Positions 12,575 to 25,796 are shown, counted from the stretch's first letter. The stretch: DNA of 42,912 nt from Ichthyophthirius multifiliis (GCF_000220395.1 NW_004087588.1:1-42912), one strand, 5' to 3'. Translations and numbers: made by a program. The notes: generated by a model not told the origin, from the sequence alone.

Positions 12575-13723
12575 CAAATCTTCTAAAAGCAGCAGAATCA
12601 ATTTATTCTGGACAATTTGTAGCTGCAATTATAGTAATTCTATCTTAATCTGAAGTGTTTGCTCCGTCTAATTATATAAGAAATTCAGTTTTTATTCTTC
12701 TACTAGCTTCGTGTTCATTTTCACTTCTTTATTTTAATATACTATCTATTTCATCAATAAAAATAATCTATTATTAAAAACAAATTATTAATAAAAATAT
12801 ATATATAAAATACTGAAGGTTAATTTATATAAGCACATTCAAATAACGCTTTTATTAATTTTTCACCTTCCCCCATATATTTAGATACTATACTACTAGC
12901 ACTTAAATTAAAAAATACAGCTTTGCATTCTGTTGCAACAGCTTTAGCAATTAAAGTTTTTCCATTTCCAGGAGGTCCATATAGTAAAATTCCTCTTGGT
13001 GGTGCTCTGATTCCCTGAAATATATCAGGACGTAAAGATGGATATATTATACATTCTTTTAGAGTCGATTTTACTTCCTATAGTCCAGCTTTTTTTAAAT
13101 TTAATATTTTTTTTTTATTATTATTTTACCAATATCAGAGAATTTTATATTATTTGTTTTATCAAGAATTGTTTAAGTTATTTATTTATAAAATTAATCT
13201 TAATTATTCTTTTTTTAAGATTTATAATTTTTAATATGTATATATATAGATATATAGATATATAGATATAAAGATATATAGATATATAGATATATAGATA
13301 TATAGATATAATATAATGTATTTATTTCATGTGTAAATATATTAACTTATATATTATGTTAATAAGGCTTATTTTATTTATTTGATAAAAAATAATAATA
13401 ATTACTTACTTTTTAGTTTTATAATTATATTTTTTTTTAACAATCTTCTGCATTTAACATAAATTATTAAATTTGTTTTTTTCCTTAAAGCTTTATTTCT
13501 TAATTTTATTCATCTATTTTATTTTTTTTATATATATTTTTTTTTATATATATATTTTTATTTACATACTTTTATTTAATTAAATCATACTTTCTAATGC
13601 TTATATAAATGTCACTTTTGCCAATGGATAATTTTATTATTTATATAATTATAAAGCTCTTTATCCTATTTCTATAGCATTATCATAACTCAATCCTAAA
13701 GAGGATTGGAATCTGTTTTACAT
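11961..13723 (-). CDS. Spastin-type microtubule-severing AAA ATPase with MIT domain
   Basis: Seven exons on the minus strand: 13570-13723, 13410-13513, 13130-13208, 12814-13088, 12576-12767, 12334-12460 and 11961-12181. They total 1152 bases, giving 383 residues with every junction in phase. Residues 10-85 form a three-helix MIT domain ([18 protein letters not shown], then LAKVTFIQALESM). The AAA core follows: DIAGL at 111-115, Walker A GPPGNGKT at 150-157, pore loop SKYMGEGEK at 181-189, Walker B IIFIDE at 205-210, sensor AATN at 252-255, the arginine pair at 266-267, then RFTKR. The block AVATEC and the MIT-AAA order favour spastin over katanin or VPS4. The lid reads [14 protein letters not shown]. 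Spastins are hexameric ATPases that extract tubulin C-terminal tails and sever microtubules. At 383 residues it is shorter than animal spastin because the linker is short and no N-terminal hairpin is seen. No frame break. Confidence 0.93.
13209..13409 (-). other. Longest intron of the spastin-like gene, carrying a minisatellite
   Basis: This 201-base intron (GTAAGT..AAAAAAAG on the minus strand) is much longer than its siblings of 41 to 151 bases. It contains an 8-base tandem array at about 13243-13311. Confidence 0.8.
13243..13311. repeat. Tandem array of gatatata units
   Basis: About eight copies of an 8-base unit (gatatata, one copy with an a-rich variant) inside an intron of the spastin-like gene. 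Confidence 0.85.
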
Positions 13724-13947
13724 TTTTTTTTTATTTATTTTTTTAAATAATTAAATTATATTATTTTTATAATATATATTAAAAATTTTATTTTTCTATA
13801 ATTTTTTTTATTATATTTAGAAAAAAAAAAAAAAAATATCATCCAAAAAAAAAAACTCATAAATATTAAAATATAATAACTATAAATTTAAAAATATTAA
13901 TATAAAAAAGAAGTTAGTTTACATACATATAAAAAATAAAATTAGAC

Positions 13948-15482
13948 TCATTATTATGAAGATTTATTAATAATTTCTCCTTGGTTATCATCATTTATTT
14001 TTAAAAGTTTATTTTAGTCAGTATATTAATCCAAATAATGTACATGATTCGGTTCTTCTGCGTAAAAACTAATAAAAACAAGTCCTAAAAACGCAACACA
14101 TAAAAATATAATAAAACTAATTGGTTATTAACTATCCTATTCTAAAAAAGCATTATAAAAAATAACACCTGAGATTGCAAAACCTATCCACAATCCTATT
14201 TAGCAAATAAGAAGTCCAAATTCTAGAAATTTATGTGCACAAAAGGAATATATAGCCTATATAAATGATAAATTAATACAGAAATGAAACACACAAAAAA
14301 CAGCAAAAGTATTTACTTAATATTTAGCTAAAACTGCCGATGTAGCCTAACATATCATCACACAAATAAAGCCAAATTAGGCCCATCTTATTCTTGTATA
14401 GTGGTTTATAAAAAAATAACTAATAATTGCACCTATTAAGGAACATAATCCAGTTATACTTACAAGCCAAGTCTATCCTGGAGTCTAAACTTTATTTTTT
14501 ATGTCTTCAATAGAAAGTTCTTGTGTATTCATGAAAATTTAACATCCGCAAGCTTACTAAAAAAAACAAAGAAGAAATCCTTCCAAAACTTACTTCCAGA
14601 ATCTTGGATTATTTTATCTTTCGCTTTTTATGTATTCCTTTTTGTATTTATGAACTAGATTCTCCCTTAAATGGACTTCGTTTTCAACGTTATACATCTT
14701 ATGGACACTTGTTTGAAATTTAGACTTAGATTAATGGAATCTTATTATTTCGAATGGAGTAGACATCCTAAATTTAGTTGATAAAAGAATAAATCTTATT
14801 ATTATAAGGCCCATACTGGTTAATAGGAAAGCTATTTGACCTCTATCAAAGGAATGGACGTCAAAAGTAGATTTTTAATCAGCTTCGTATACATTTTAGA
14901 GGTTTAATTTTACTAATTAACTAGCCATTAATCCTATACAGAAATAAATTTAATATAATGACATATGTTTAGCCTATTTATGTACATATATATATAATTA
15001 TATTTATTATTTTTTTAATTTACTAAATATGAACTATGTGGAATAATTTCTTTTATATCCAAAAGTAAAGCGAAAATACATAAACCCATAGAAAAGCCTA
15101 AAAAAAAAGAACAAATATAATAATAACTATAAGTAATAAAGGTTGATAATATTCCCAATAAATACATAAAGTCGGATAGTTATATTATCGTTCGTTTAGA
15201 TGTGTTTAAAGTTAAACCATAACTCAATACAAGACCAAAAATACCTCCTAAAGAAAACAATAATATATGATATTAAGAATGAGAATAAGACATTAAGGTT
15301 GTTATGAGATTTAAAGATATTGAATGGAAAAAACCACTGAAAGTTATAGTGTGAATTAAACCATGAAGAATTGGCTATTCAATATCGTGCTTAATCAGTT
15401 CTTCGTTTTCAGCCATATCAGATAAATTAAGAATGTTTTCATTTTATTCAGATGTAATTTATTTTTATACATTTTTTTACAT
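13948..15482 (-). CDS. Major facilitator superfamily transporter, sugar-porter-like
   Basis: Two exons, 15024-15482 and 13948-14973, joined across a 50-base intron, encode 494 residues, the usual MFS size. About eleven or twelve hydrophobic segments alternate with short loops. A soluble charged loop in the middle (roughly residues 230-310) separates two halves. DRGQIAFLLTSMG just before the loop is reminiscent of the RG-containing loop of sugar porters, and NPRFWKQ in the loop echoes the PESPRF motif. The start chosen is the upstream ATG at 15480-15482, because the frame stays open between it and the more obvious ATG at 15414-15416. Substrate cannot be read from the sequence. Plasma or vacuolar membrane is likely. 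Confidence 0.85.
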
Positions 15483-15547
15483 ACTTTAAATTTAGAAATT
15501 TTTTTTATTTATATATAAATATAGATAAATTAAAGTAATAAAATTAT

Positions 15548-15591
<44 letters not shown>

Positions 15592-15989
15592 AAATATATT
15601 TTTTAAAAAGATAGATAAAATACAAGGCCTATATTTTTATTTTTTAAATAAAAATATGAAAAAAAATTTAAAAATAATTAATTGTTTCTTATTTATATAT
15701 ATGTATATTTTACATAAATAAATATACTTAATATAAAAAGTGTAATATTTATATATATATTTATTATTTTATGTTGTCATGTATTTATTTATTATATATA
15801 TATATATGTATTTTTTTTGTTAGCTATTATTTATTTATTAAAGATTTTTTTTGAATTATAATTTTTATTTTTATTATATAAATTAAGTCATTTATAAAAA
15901 TTTATAAAGAAATTATAATTCATAATTTTAAATATAAAATATATTTATATATAAAAACAATATATATATTTAAATTAATAATAAAAAAG
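15483..15989. other. Intergenic A+T-rich spacer
   Basis: About 500 bases with an (AT)n run at 15555-15582. No gene or RNA was recognised. Confidence 0.6.
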
Positions 15990-18153
15990 TCATTATATTT
16001 TCTAAACCTTAACAGGTGGAGGTAATTAATATTATTATTAAATAGGTGTAGTTTATCCTGTATTTATTTTATTTCCTGTCATAAAAGCTCTGAAAGCTTT
16101 AGGAATATTATCACAAAGTGATGATATTTTAATACTTTCATTAGCCAAAGGTGTTTATTAACAATTATTATCTTTAAAATATATCTTCATAGGCTGAAGA
16201 AATATTTTATTATAGAAAGTTATAATATCAATATCTTCATTTATTTAAGTATCATGTGTTTTTTTGACTTTCTCAGTTTAAAAAAATGGAATATCCTCAC
16301 ATTAATTAAGCATATATTTAAATTTAATTTCTTATTAAAACAAGTTTTTATTAAGCATATATATAGCATAAATAGAACAAATAATAATTTAATCAACAAA
16401 CCTTTTTTCTAGTAATTCATTTTAATTTTAAAATACATATTTAAGTGCTTCCCATATTTTTTCTTTAACAATTTCATTTAAATTCATCTTTAAGGAAACC
16501 TCGAAAACTCTAAAAGCTGTATGATGTATTAATCTTTTACATATAACATCAAAAATACCTTAATTATTATTATTTAAAGGCGAATTATTTAATTAGAAAG
16601 GCTTTTTTTCTTCTATATATTTTTTTAATATAATATTTATTTATATATCCTTTTCTTCCCATATATTATATAGTAATATTCTCCCTTCTAAATTAAATAA
16701 ATTCTCTTTTATAGATTCAGGCATATATTTATCGCAATATGCAAAATTTGATATCCCTTTCCATACATCAATTGATGAAATGTTTGCTTTTTCTAATAAA
16801 AAATTGAATTGGATATCTTTTGTGTCTTATATAAAGCATATTGTTATTATACATATTATTAATATAGATAAAAGGAACTTTTAATTAGAAAAGACTATTA
16901 ATAATTAGTTTTCATTATCTATTCTTGTTTCTTCTTATCTATAAATATATATATTAATATATATTGTTTTTATATATACATTATTATTCTTTCTAATATA
17001 TTTTAAAATAAATTTAATGTCCTTTAGACTCTATTTTCTATTTAGTTTTCGAGTTTTTTTTTACATTTATAATATATGTCTTTTATTATTTCTTAGATTT
17101 CTTTGAGTATTTTTTCTTTGTAGTCTTTTTCTATTTTATTACAAAAATAATCTAGTTTATGAGTAGTCTCTTATTTAGAAAATAAATTTAACCATTTATA
17201 ATTTTCTAAAGATGTAGTTATGGGAGTTTGAGGAGGAATTTATGTTCGCGAAGGTATTTTAAATGACTCTTTAGGGGTTAAAGGGGGTTGATTTTATTAA
17301 TAATGGTTAATTTTTTATTAGATTATTTCCGAAAGCTTAATATTTAGGGAAGATTATTCATTAAAATTGATATTTTTTTTAATTTATGGAATATTATTGC
17401 TTTTTTTTATTTAATTATTTAAAAAATCATCAAAAACATATTCATTGAATTTTTCAGGAGTTTTTTTTATGAAATTTTCTTCTAGAAATTAAAGAAGAAT
17501 TTATGTGTTTTGGAAATTTTCTTAAATTGAAAAATTATGTATTTTCTCTAGTTTTTCTAAACTTTTTTCGAGTATATTTTTCTCGATTTCCTAGTATTTT
17601 TATAAATCGAGGTTCTATTTTTATATTTATTCGTTTATTTATGTACTGTCGTCGTTTTTTTAGTACTTTCGAACATATTTATATATAATAGTGTATAATA
17701 TATATATAGTTTCTTCGGGATTTTCCTCTTTTTATTCTTCATTTAATATTATTAAAAATATATACCATAAAATTTTTTATGAGTTTTAATTTTAAAGTGA
17801 AAAAAAAGATAATTATTAATACAGTTTTTGGTAATATTTAATATATTTTTTTATTTTTTCGCATTTTTCTTACAAATATTTCTACTTTAAGTCCTAATTA
17901 ATTTTCTAGGAAAAAAAATTAAATTTTGGAGAAAATCTTCGGCATTAATATCATCATCAGAAGGTAGTTTTAATGAATTTTTTTGTTCAAAAAGTGCATA
18001 ATATGCTGCACAAGTAGGATAAATCTTTTTTTATTAAATAGTAAATTCACATTGACATTTTAAGAGAAATTCTTCAAGGAAAAACTCGCTTTTTTGGAAT
18101 GTTTTTGGACTTAAATTTAAATTATTTTTTATCTTTTCGAGTTGTTCTTCCAT
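15990..18153 (-). CDS. Retinoblastoma-family pocket protein (one frame break)
   Basis: Exons 16980-18153 and 15990-16938 with a 41-base intron, about 707 residues. The C-terminal part matches the Rb pocket. The A box begins near residue 305 at PPQTPITTSLENYKWL and continues through a YF-containing segment. The B box (about residues 525-650) has KRLIHHTAFRVFEVSLKM, then WEALKYVF, then RFVDQIIICSIYAIY, then IITFYNKIFLQPMK. The order and spacing are those of Rb/p107/p130 B boxes. Such proteins bind E2F/DP transcription factors and restrain S-phase entry. The N-terminal 100 residues resemble the cyclin-like N domain weakly. The start is the ATG at 18151-18153. The frame changes once at an 8-base T run (plus 17911-17918 as A8); one added T joins both frames and makes the total a multiple of three. 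The tail is short and lacks clear cyclin-docking or phosphorylation clusters. Confidence 0.9.
16939..16979 (-). other. Intron of the pocket-protein gene
   Basis: A 41-base A/T intron (GTATATATAA..TTATAG on the minus strand). The codon is split after its second base, and reading resumes in the A-box frame. Confidence 0.8.
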
Positions 18154-18509
18154 TTTTTTTATTATTTTAAATATATATATATATGTTTATATATTTTATT
18201 TTTTTCTATTATTTTAAATGTTTTATATATTTTTTTTTGAAAATTTTTTTGTGTTTATTTTTACTTTTTTTAAAAAAAATGTATATTGTATTTTAATATA
18301 TTATTTTATTTATATTTATAATTAATTATTTATTTTTTTAAATATAATTTTGTTATTTCTCTCGTGTCTATTTTTTTTTTAAAAAAATAAAAGAGAGAAA
18401 ATATATTATTTCTCTTAAAAACCGCGAAAATATATAATTAAAAAATAATATATAAAGTATAAGATATATAAAAATATAAATTATATATAAATAAATAAAT
18501 AAATATATA

Positions 18510-18549
<40 letters not shown>

Positions 18550-20329
18550 TAAGAATTTGTATTATATAACTAAATAAGCTTAATATAATTAATTTTTTCA
18601 TATTAATTATATTTTTATTTTTATTTTATTTTTTTCTTATTTTCATTTTTTTTATAAATAATAATACTTGATTTTGATTTCCTTTTATTAATTATGATAT
18701 TTACTATTATATATGTCTTTTTATTATTATTTTTATTCATTTTCTTGTTTTTTTATATTTATTTTATTTTTAATTTAATTTACAATATTAATAAAATATA
18801 TATAAATCATTTTATTTTTAATATAAGGACAATTTTTTGTTGTTGTTGCAAATTTAATTTTTTTTTTAATATCATTTTATCTCCTTAAAGTTTTTTTTAA
18901 AAAAACTACTTTTCTATATATTTTAAAATTTTTGGCTTCTTCTTTTGTTTATTTCATTATTAAATTATTTATAAATCTTAATTAATTTTTAGTTTAAATG
19001 ATCTATTTTTAATTGCTTCTTTATTTAAATTAATTCTTTATCATTTTTATTTATTTTTAATATTAAATATATAAAAAATTATTTAATATTTGGATTTAGA
19101 TAATTTTTTTTTTAATTAAATTAAGAAATACAGTAACAAATTATTGAATTTAAAATTCTATTTAGATTTTTTATTACTTTTATAAATATTAAATTTAATA
19201 GTTCATTTAAAATTTTTAAATGTATTCAAGGCTTGATTTTTTTACAAGTAATGATTATTATTTTTATTATATTAACATAATATGATTAAGATTATTATAT
19301 TCATATTTAATCTGAAAATTAAAAGATTATAAATAATTTTTTGATTATCAATTGTTCATTACTTTCTATATATATTATAATATTATTTTTTTAATTAATT
19401 CATTTTAAAATGGTCTATTATTTATATATATATCATACATCTAATAATTTAAATAAAATATTAATTATAATCATAAAATAAATACTAGGTAAACATGTTT
19501 TTTTCATATTAATCTGAAGTTTATTTTATATGAATTATTAATAAACAAAATACTATTTATACAATCTTATTAAAATTAAAAAAAAAAATTTATGAATAAA
19601 AATAAAAATTAAAATATTATATTAATTTTTTATTATTAATATTTATATTTTTTCTATTTTTATATTTTAAAAATAATTAATAATTATAAATAAAATTTTA
19701 ATTTTATAATTTTTTTAATTTATATATAAATGTATTTAGATTACTTTTTTATTAATAATTTTTTTATTTAAATATAAAGAATAAAAGACATATGATAAAT
19801 AATATAATGCTAAAAAAAAGTTATATATATATAATTTGTAAATTTAAAACAAAATATAAAATAATTATTAAATTCAACAAAAAATAATTAATAATATATA
19901 ATATAAATGTATTAAAAATATTTATGTTTAAAATATAAATATACTATATTAATAAATACAAAAAAATTAACTTATATTATTTTTATACATAAATTTACAA
20001 TAAATAATATTGTATATTTCAATATATTTGTATAAATATTTAATGATTAAATAAAAAAAAAATATAAAAATCAATTGTAATACAATTATTAAATTTTGTT
20101 TTAATTATATATAATAATAAAAGTAAAATAAAATAAATATTTTTTAAAAAATTCATATATAAAAAAGTAATTTTATTATTCATTTTATATATAAATATAA
20201 TTAAATAAATATTTTATAAAAATAAGTACAAATATTAAAAAATCAATATAATAATAAATTATATTAAATTAAAATATATATATATTAATATATATATATA
20301 TATATTATTTTATTTTATATTTATTTTAA
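18154..20329. other. Gene-poor A+T-rich stretch
   Basis: About 2.2 kb of almost pure A/T with (AT)n at 18519-18545 and poly-pyrimidine stretches. No conserved motif, tRNA-like G+C island or coherent ciliate-code frame was seen. Confidence 0.6.
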
Positions 20330-20914
20330 TCAATCAAAATATTATTTATCTTAAAAAATAAGTTTAATTCCTGGATTAATTTACAAAAATTTAATTAAAT
20401 TTTTTTATTTATTTAATAAACATTACAATCAGTTTAACATACTAGTTTACTTTAATGATTTTTACTATCAAGTAAATCTTTTACATCCCCAATAAAACAA
20501 CCTGATACTAATAATTAAAATTCCTCATTATTTTTATGATATTTAATAATTCCTTTTTTTAAAAGAATAGAAATTTATATTTCTTAATCGAAATTCCATA
20601 TAATATCACCTTTTTAGTATTTTTTTTCCTTCATTATCATTTCAAGTTCAGTTTTTTAAAATTATTCTAGTTTCTCTAATATACTATTTCTATAATTATA
20701 TATAAATAAGTATATATTTATAATAAGAAATTAACTTATCAATAATTTCAATAGCTTAAGATTTCCTAACTTTTGATAATTATTTAAGTTTTTTAAGGAC
20801 AACATTATTTTCTGTACCAAAAATAAAATTAAAGTCATGTTTTTCTAAAATTAATAAAGTACTTTCATTTACAGATTAAGCACTATAAAATAAAAATATA
20901 TTTAATAATATAAA

Positions 20915-20962
<48 letters not shown>

Positions 20963-22137
20963 TATTTTTTATATTACTTTGCTATTCTTTTACTATTAGA
21001 ATCTAATACAGATATTTCTCCAAAATAATCACCTATAGAGAAATATTTATCTAATTTAATGAAAGTATCTGAATAAATTCTAACTTATCCATATTAGATA
21101 ATATAGAATTTATCTCCAATATCTCCTTCTTTAAATATAAATTCATCTTTTTGATAATACTCAACTTTTACACAATCCATTAAATATTTAGCATGTTTTA
21201 ATGGTAAATATTCAAAAAGGTCTATTTTAGATATTATGTCTAATCTCTAAATTAATTATACTTCATTATTTTATATATTTTAGTATAATATAATAGTATT
21301 TTCAACTCCAACTTAGGCTATTTTCAACCCGCTGTTTTATAATAAATCTTTTTCTGCAATATGTATTAGGTATAGTTTTTCTTTTATTTCTTAAGGAAAA
21401 TCTGCTAAAATTTATTAAGGAGTATGAATAGGAGGAACACCTGCTTCATGCAAAATTAAATCATATTTAGAAAAATCTATACTTATAAATTAATCGTATC
21501 TTTATTTTGATAAATTTCCTTGTTAATAGAATTAAAATAATCTATATATTAATTTTAATTAAAATATTAATAATAAATTATATATTAATAAATTAATAAT
21601 TTATATAATATTATCTAAATATATATTAACACTTTAGGATTATAGAATGTATCGGACGAAAAATAAATTTTCTTATTTTAAACTTTTACTTCAAATCCAA
21701 GAGATGGTATAGTATGAAGGGAATAAAAAAAGCTAAAACATCCTCCAAACATCTGCATATTAGTACCTATTATAACTTATCTAAATGCAAAAAGGCTATT
21801 CAATTCAACTATCGATATTTAAGAAATCGCTGAATACTTTCTTAAAAATGAATCCATTATAGTCTTTGTTGTTATAACCTCTATTTTTCCATGTGCGACT
21901 ATTTAATGAAAAGTTCCAGCATCATGATCTGCATGACAGTGACTAATTATTATACCACTTATTAATTAATGGTTTATGCCTAAACTTTTTAAATATTAAT
22001 TTTAATAAGGGGGTGGATCTACCATTATACCTCTTCCATAAATCCAAATTATAAATCCAGATGTATTACCGTGTGGATCAAATCCTAAAATAATATAAAA
22101 ATATAAATATAAAAAAAAACATATGTATAAAATATAA

Positions 22138-22181
<44 letters not shown>

Positions 22182-22721
22182 TATATACATATATATATTT
22201 ATATTTTTATAACCATGTGAATTTCCTAATATTGTAACACCGAAATCTGGCGGTTTAAAATCTGATTACTTATATTATGAGTTCAACATATTTTTACTAT
22301 CAATATTATTTGTAGAATTTATAGTTAAATTTTCAAAAGTCTAAGCAGTTTATTATATTGTTCCTTATTGTTTTGTCAAATTAAAAGGACTTTAATCTTC
22401 CATATCATTTTTACTTTAAATTAATGAATTACTTCTTTTTGTATTTAAATTATATTTAAGCTTTTTTTAAGAAAGATTAACTACATCTTCTATTTCTGCA
22501 ATCTCTATTTAATTTTCAATTATTTTAAATGAATTTTTTTATTTTATAATTTCTATTATAATATTTCTATTACTATCTTTTATAATACAAGAGTTATCAT
22601 CATTAAATACTTTAAATGTTAATAATGTATCTACTGTAATATCTTCTTCAGGTTTTAAAGGGTTCTAATTATTAATATATTTATATATTATTTAAACATA
22701 TAATATATAAAAAAAAAAATA

Positions 22722-22759
<38 letters not shown>

Positions 22760-23381
22760 TATATATATATTTTTTCTATAAAGAAACCTATTATAATTTT
22801 ATAATTACACTTGAAAAGATTCTCCTTTCTTTTTTGAAATCCGGATAAAATTCTTTTGGTATTTTATAATAAAAATCTTCATTTAAATTCTTATTTTTAT
22901 TTAATATTCTTTATTTAATATTATTTTATATTTACATCATATTATTTCGGACCTATTAAAGTTTCCTAAAAAATATTTCTGATGTCTTATTCTGCTTTTT
23001 TTGTACAAATGAGACAAATTTATCGTTTATTACAAAAAAATTAAAATAAGCTGGAAATTCAAACTCTGCTATATTTATTCCTGTTTATTTATCGAATCTA
23101 TTAGTTGGGATTATAAAATATGTGGCTACTTCTAAATTTAAATTTAATGAATCTTTTACTGTCTCAGGTGGTAATCCATATTATATATTTCCAATTTTCG
23201 TTCTTATTACCACTCCGCCACGGGGTAATTTAATTATATTATAGTCAGGGTCGGATAATTTATATTTTTCTAACTCATAATTATATTTTAAATTAGTGTT
23301 TTTTTCCTGTAATAAATGCTCGAGGTCTATTAGAAACATTCTGTTGCTTTCATTTAAATCATTTGCGTATTAACAGGCCAT
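20330..23381 (-). CDS. Metallo-beta-lactamase-fold protein fused to cyclic-nucleotide-binding domains
   Basis: Six exons: 22809-23381, 22214-22664, 21631-22084, 20978-21541, 20736-20882 and about 20330-20689, for some 849 residues. The middle holds an MBL fold: VTILGNSHG..DPHGNTSG, then the metal site SHCHADHDAGTF (near residue 388), then FSSDTFYNP and LILHEAG. A cyclic-nucleotide-binding domain follows at about 600-680 (FIFKEGDIGDKFYIIQYGQV, then GDYFGEISVLDSNSKRIAKA, resembling the phosphate-binding cassette). Exons 5 and 6 read as a second, weaker copy (ILLKKGIIKYH). The N-terminal 190 residues look conserved but have no known fold. MBL-fold enzymes hydrolyse esters, including class II cyclic-nucleotide phosphodiesters; a cNMP-controlled hydrolase is the natural inference. 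The 3' end needs one added base in an A6 run (20353-20358) to reach the nearby TGA; without it the frame runs on into intergenic A/T. Confidence 0.85.
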
Positions 23382-25796
23382 ATTCAATTTAATTTAAAAA
23401 AATTATTTAAATTTTTATATTTAATTTTGTTTATTTTTATTTTATTTATATATTAAAAAATTAATTATTGATTAATATATTATATGACTTTAATTAATTT
23501 AATAAATAAAAAATGAAATATTAATACGTAAAAATAAATAATTTTTATTTTTAAATTTATATAATAATAATTTTTTTATTTAAATATATATATATATATA
23601 TATAAATAATATATCTTAATTTTATAAATTATAATCATATTTATTATTATTATAAAAAAATTTTATAAATATAAAAATTTTTTATACTTTTATTTTATCA
23701 TAATTGTTATTATTTGTTAATATTTAGCAATTTAAATTTATTTTTTAATTTTATTTTTTTTATTCGAAAATATATTTATTCACTAATTATGGAAAATAAA
23801 ATAATTTACTAAATATTGAAAACATATTATTATTATAAATATTTTTATATTCTTTAAAAACATTTTATATATATTTATTTTTGAGTATATCTTTGATAAA
23901 AAATTACAAAAAAAATATTTTTAAATGAAATTTAAGTATATATATCAATAAAAATATATGATAAATTTTTATTATTTATAAAATATTTCCTAAAAATATT
24001 GAATTTCATAATTTTATATTTAATAAAAAATCTTTTTATCTAATTTTTAAAAATAACTTCTATAAAAACATTATATTAATATTTAATTTAAAAAATATAT
24101 TATACATAAATTCCAATTTAATTTTTATTTTTAAGTTATTTTTTAAAACATAAACAAGTATATATATTTATATTTATTATGAAATAATATTTATTTTTAT
24201 AATGAATTTCATAATTAAAAATTTTATTTTTAATATAAATTTAAACTTAACAAAAATTATTTGAAATTCTTTTACTTTTAATAATTAAAAAATAATATAA
24301 ATTATATTTAATTTTTTTAATAAATTAAAAAATAAATTTATGCAAATAAATAAAATTTAATATTATTTAGTGAATAAAGAAACAAAATAATTATTTATTA
24401 TTTTTTTTAATTTCATATTAAAAAATTAATAATATAAAATATTATCTATAAAAAATTAAAAATATATCTTTTATTTATATTTTTTAATAAAACATTTCCA
24501 TTATAAATAATTTCATTGTTCTATTTATAGAATATAAATATTTGTTTATTTTTTATATTTATTTTAATATAACGAAATATTTAAAGAATCAGTAATTTCA
24601 TTAATAGTATATTCGATGATAATTATTAAATCTCTATTAATATTAAATAATTTTTAATAACTATGATCTTCTATATTATAAAGATTAAATCTCTATTAAT
24701 ATTAAATAATTTTTAATAACTATGATCTTCTATATTATAAAGAATTAAAATAGAAATCTAAATAATCAATAAATTACCAAAATTACTGATAATAGAAAGA
24801 CTATTAATATTAGTTTAAGCCGCAAAAGGCTTTCGTATTTTTGATTTTATTATGATATTTATGAATTATTTTAAGATAAAGAATAATATGAATGAGTAAG
24901 TGTTAAAACAAAAAACGAAATCTTTAAAATAAAAAAAAGCCAACTTAGTAAAACAGAATAATAAATTATTATTTTTAATTAATTAAGAAATAAATTAAAA
25001 ATTTGGAATTTAAAACTTTTATATATCTGATTTTATTGTTTTTATAGATAAAACATATTATATTTTTTATTTATTTATAGTTTATAGATCAATTTCAATT
25101 TCAATTTTGTAAATAATCAGAATTTAAATCTATAAAAATTAATATAAATATGGATATGGATAATAGAGTAAAAATTTTATTCAAAATAAATTATAGAGGA
25201 AGTCCAGATTTGAAAATTATTTATATCATAAAATTTTTGAAAAATTTAAAATAAAAAAAGATTTAGAAGTATAAACTAAAAATTAAATATTTGATGGATT
25301 CATTAAATATTTTGTAAAAATAAAAATAAAGTTAATTTTTTTTTATTCAACTTTATTTTATTAATTTTAATTGTATTAAATTGCAAAAATATTATATATA
25401 AATAAAAAATAACTATTTAAAAATTATATTTAAGAAAATAATATATAAAAATGATATAAAAAAAAAAATAATATGAATAAATATTATATATATATATATA
25501 TTAATATGAATATTTATTATTTTATATACATATATATATTATTTATTATTAAATTAAAAGAAAAAATTTAAAAATATAATATTTTAAATTAAAAAACTAA
25601 TTAAAATATCATTTATATAAATTGTTTTTAAATTTAGATATATATTATTTTTAAATTTAAAATATTTAATAGTTCTTATTTTTTTTTAAAAAAAATATTT
25701 ATTAACAAACTAATAATTATTTTAAAAAATATAATATAATTATTAATTCTATATATAAATAATATATAATTACATTTATATATTTTTCGTTATATT
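23382..25796. other. Intergenic stretch with a tandem duplication
   Basis: About 2.4 kb. Most is featureless A/T. It contains the 59-base perfect duplication at 24625-24742. From about 24780 to 25340 the base composition is slightly less extreme and a plus-strand frame is open under the ciliate code, but its translation is low-complexity Lys/Ile/Asn without a motif, so I do not call a gene. Confidence 0.55.
24625..24742. repeat. Perfect 59-base tandem duplication
   Basis: Two adjacent identical 59-base copies, 24625-24683 and 24684-24742, each running from attaaatctctatt to atattataaag. No decay between copies is visible, so the event is recent or the copies were merged by assembly. Confidence 0.9.

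Noticed and set aside
13243-13311. CRISPR-like array
   Set aside because: The 8-base units are contiguous with no spacers and sit in an intron of a nuclear eukaryotic gene.
18368-18601. Minus-strand standard-code ORF of 77 codons rich in Ile/Tyr
   Set aside because: It is a translation of an (AT)n tract and flanking A+T DNA. No motif and no coding-like composition.
24780-25340. Possible gene remnant downstream of the 59-base duplication
   Set aside because: An open plus-strand frame exists, but the translation is repetitive Lys/Ile/Asn and no start, intron or similarity could be seen.
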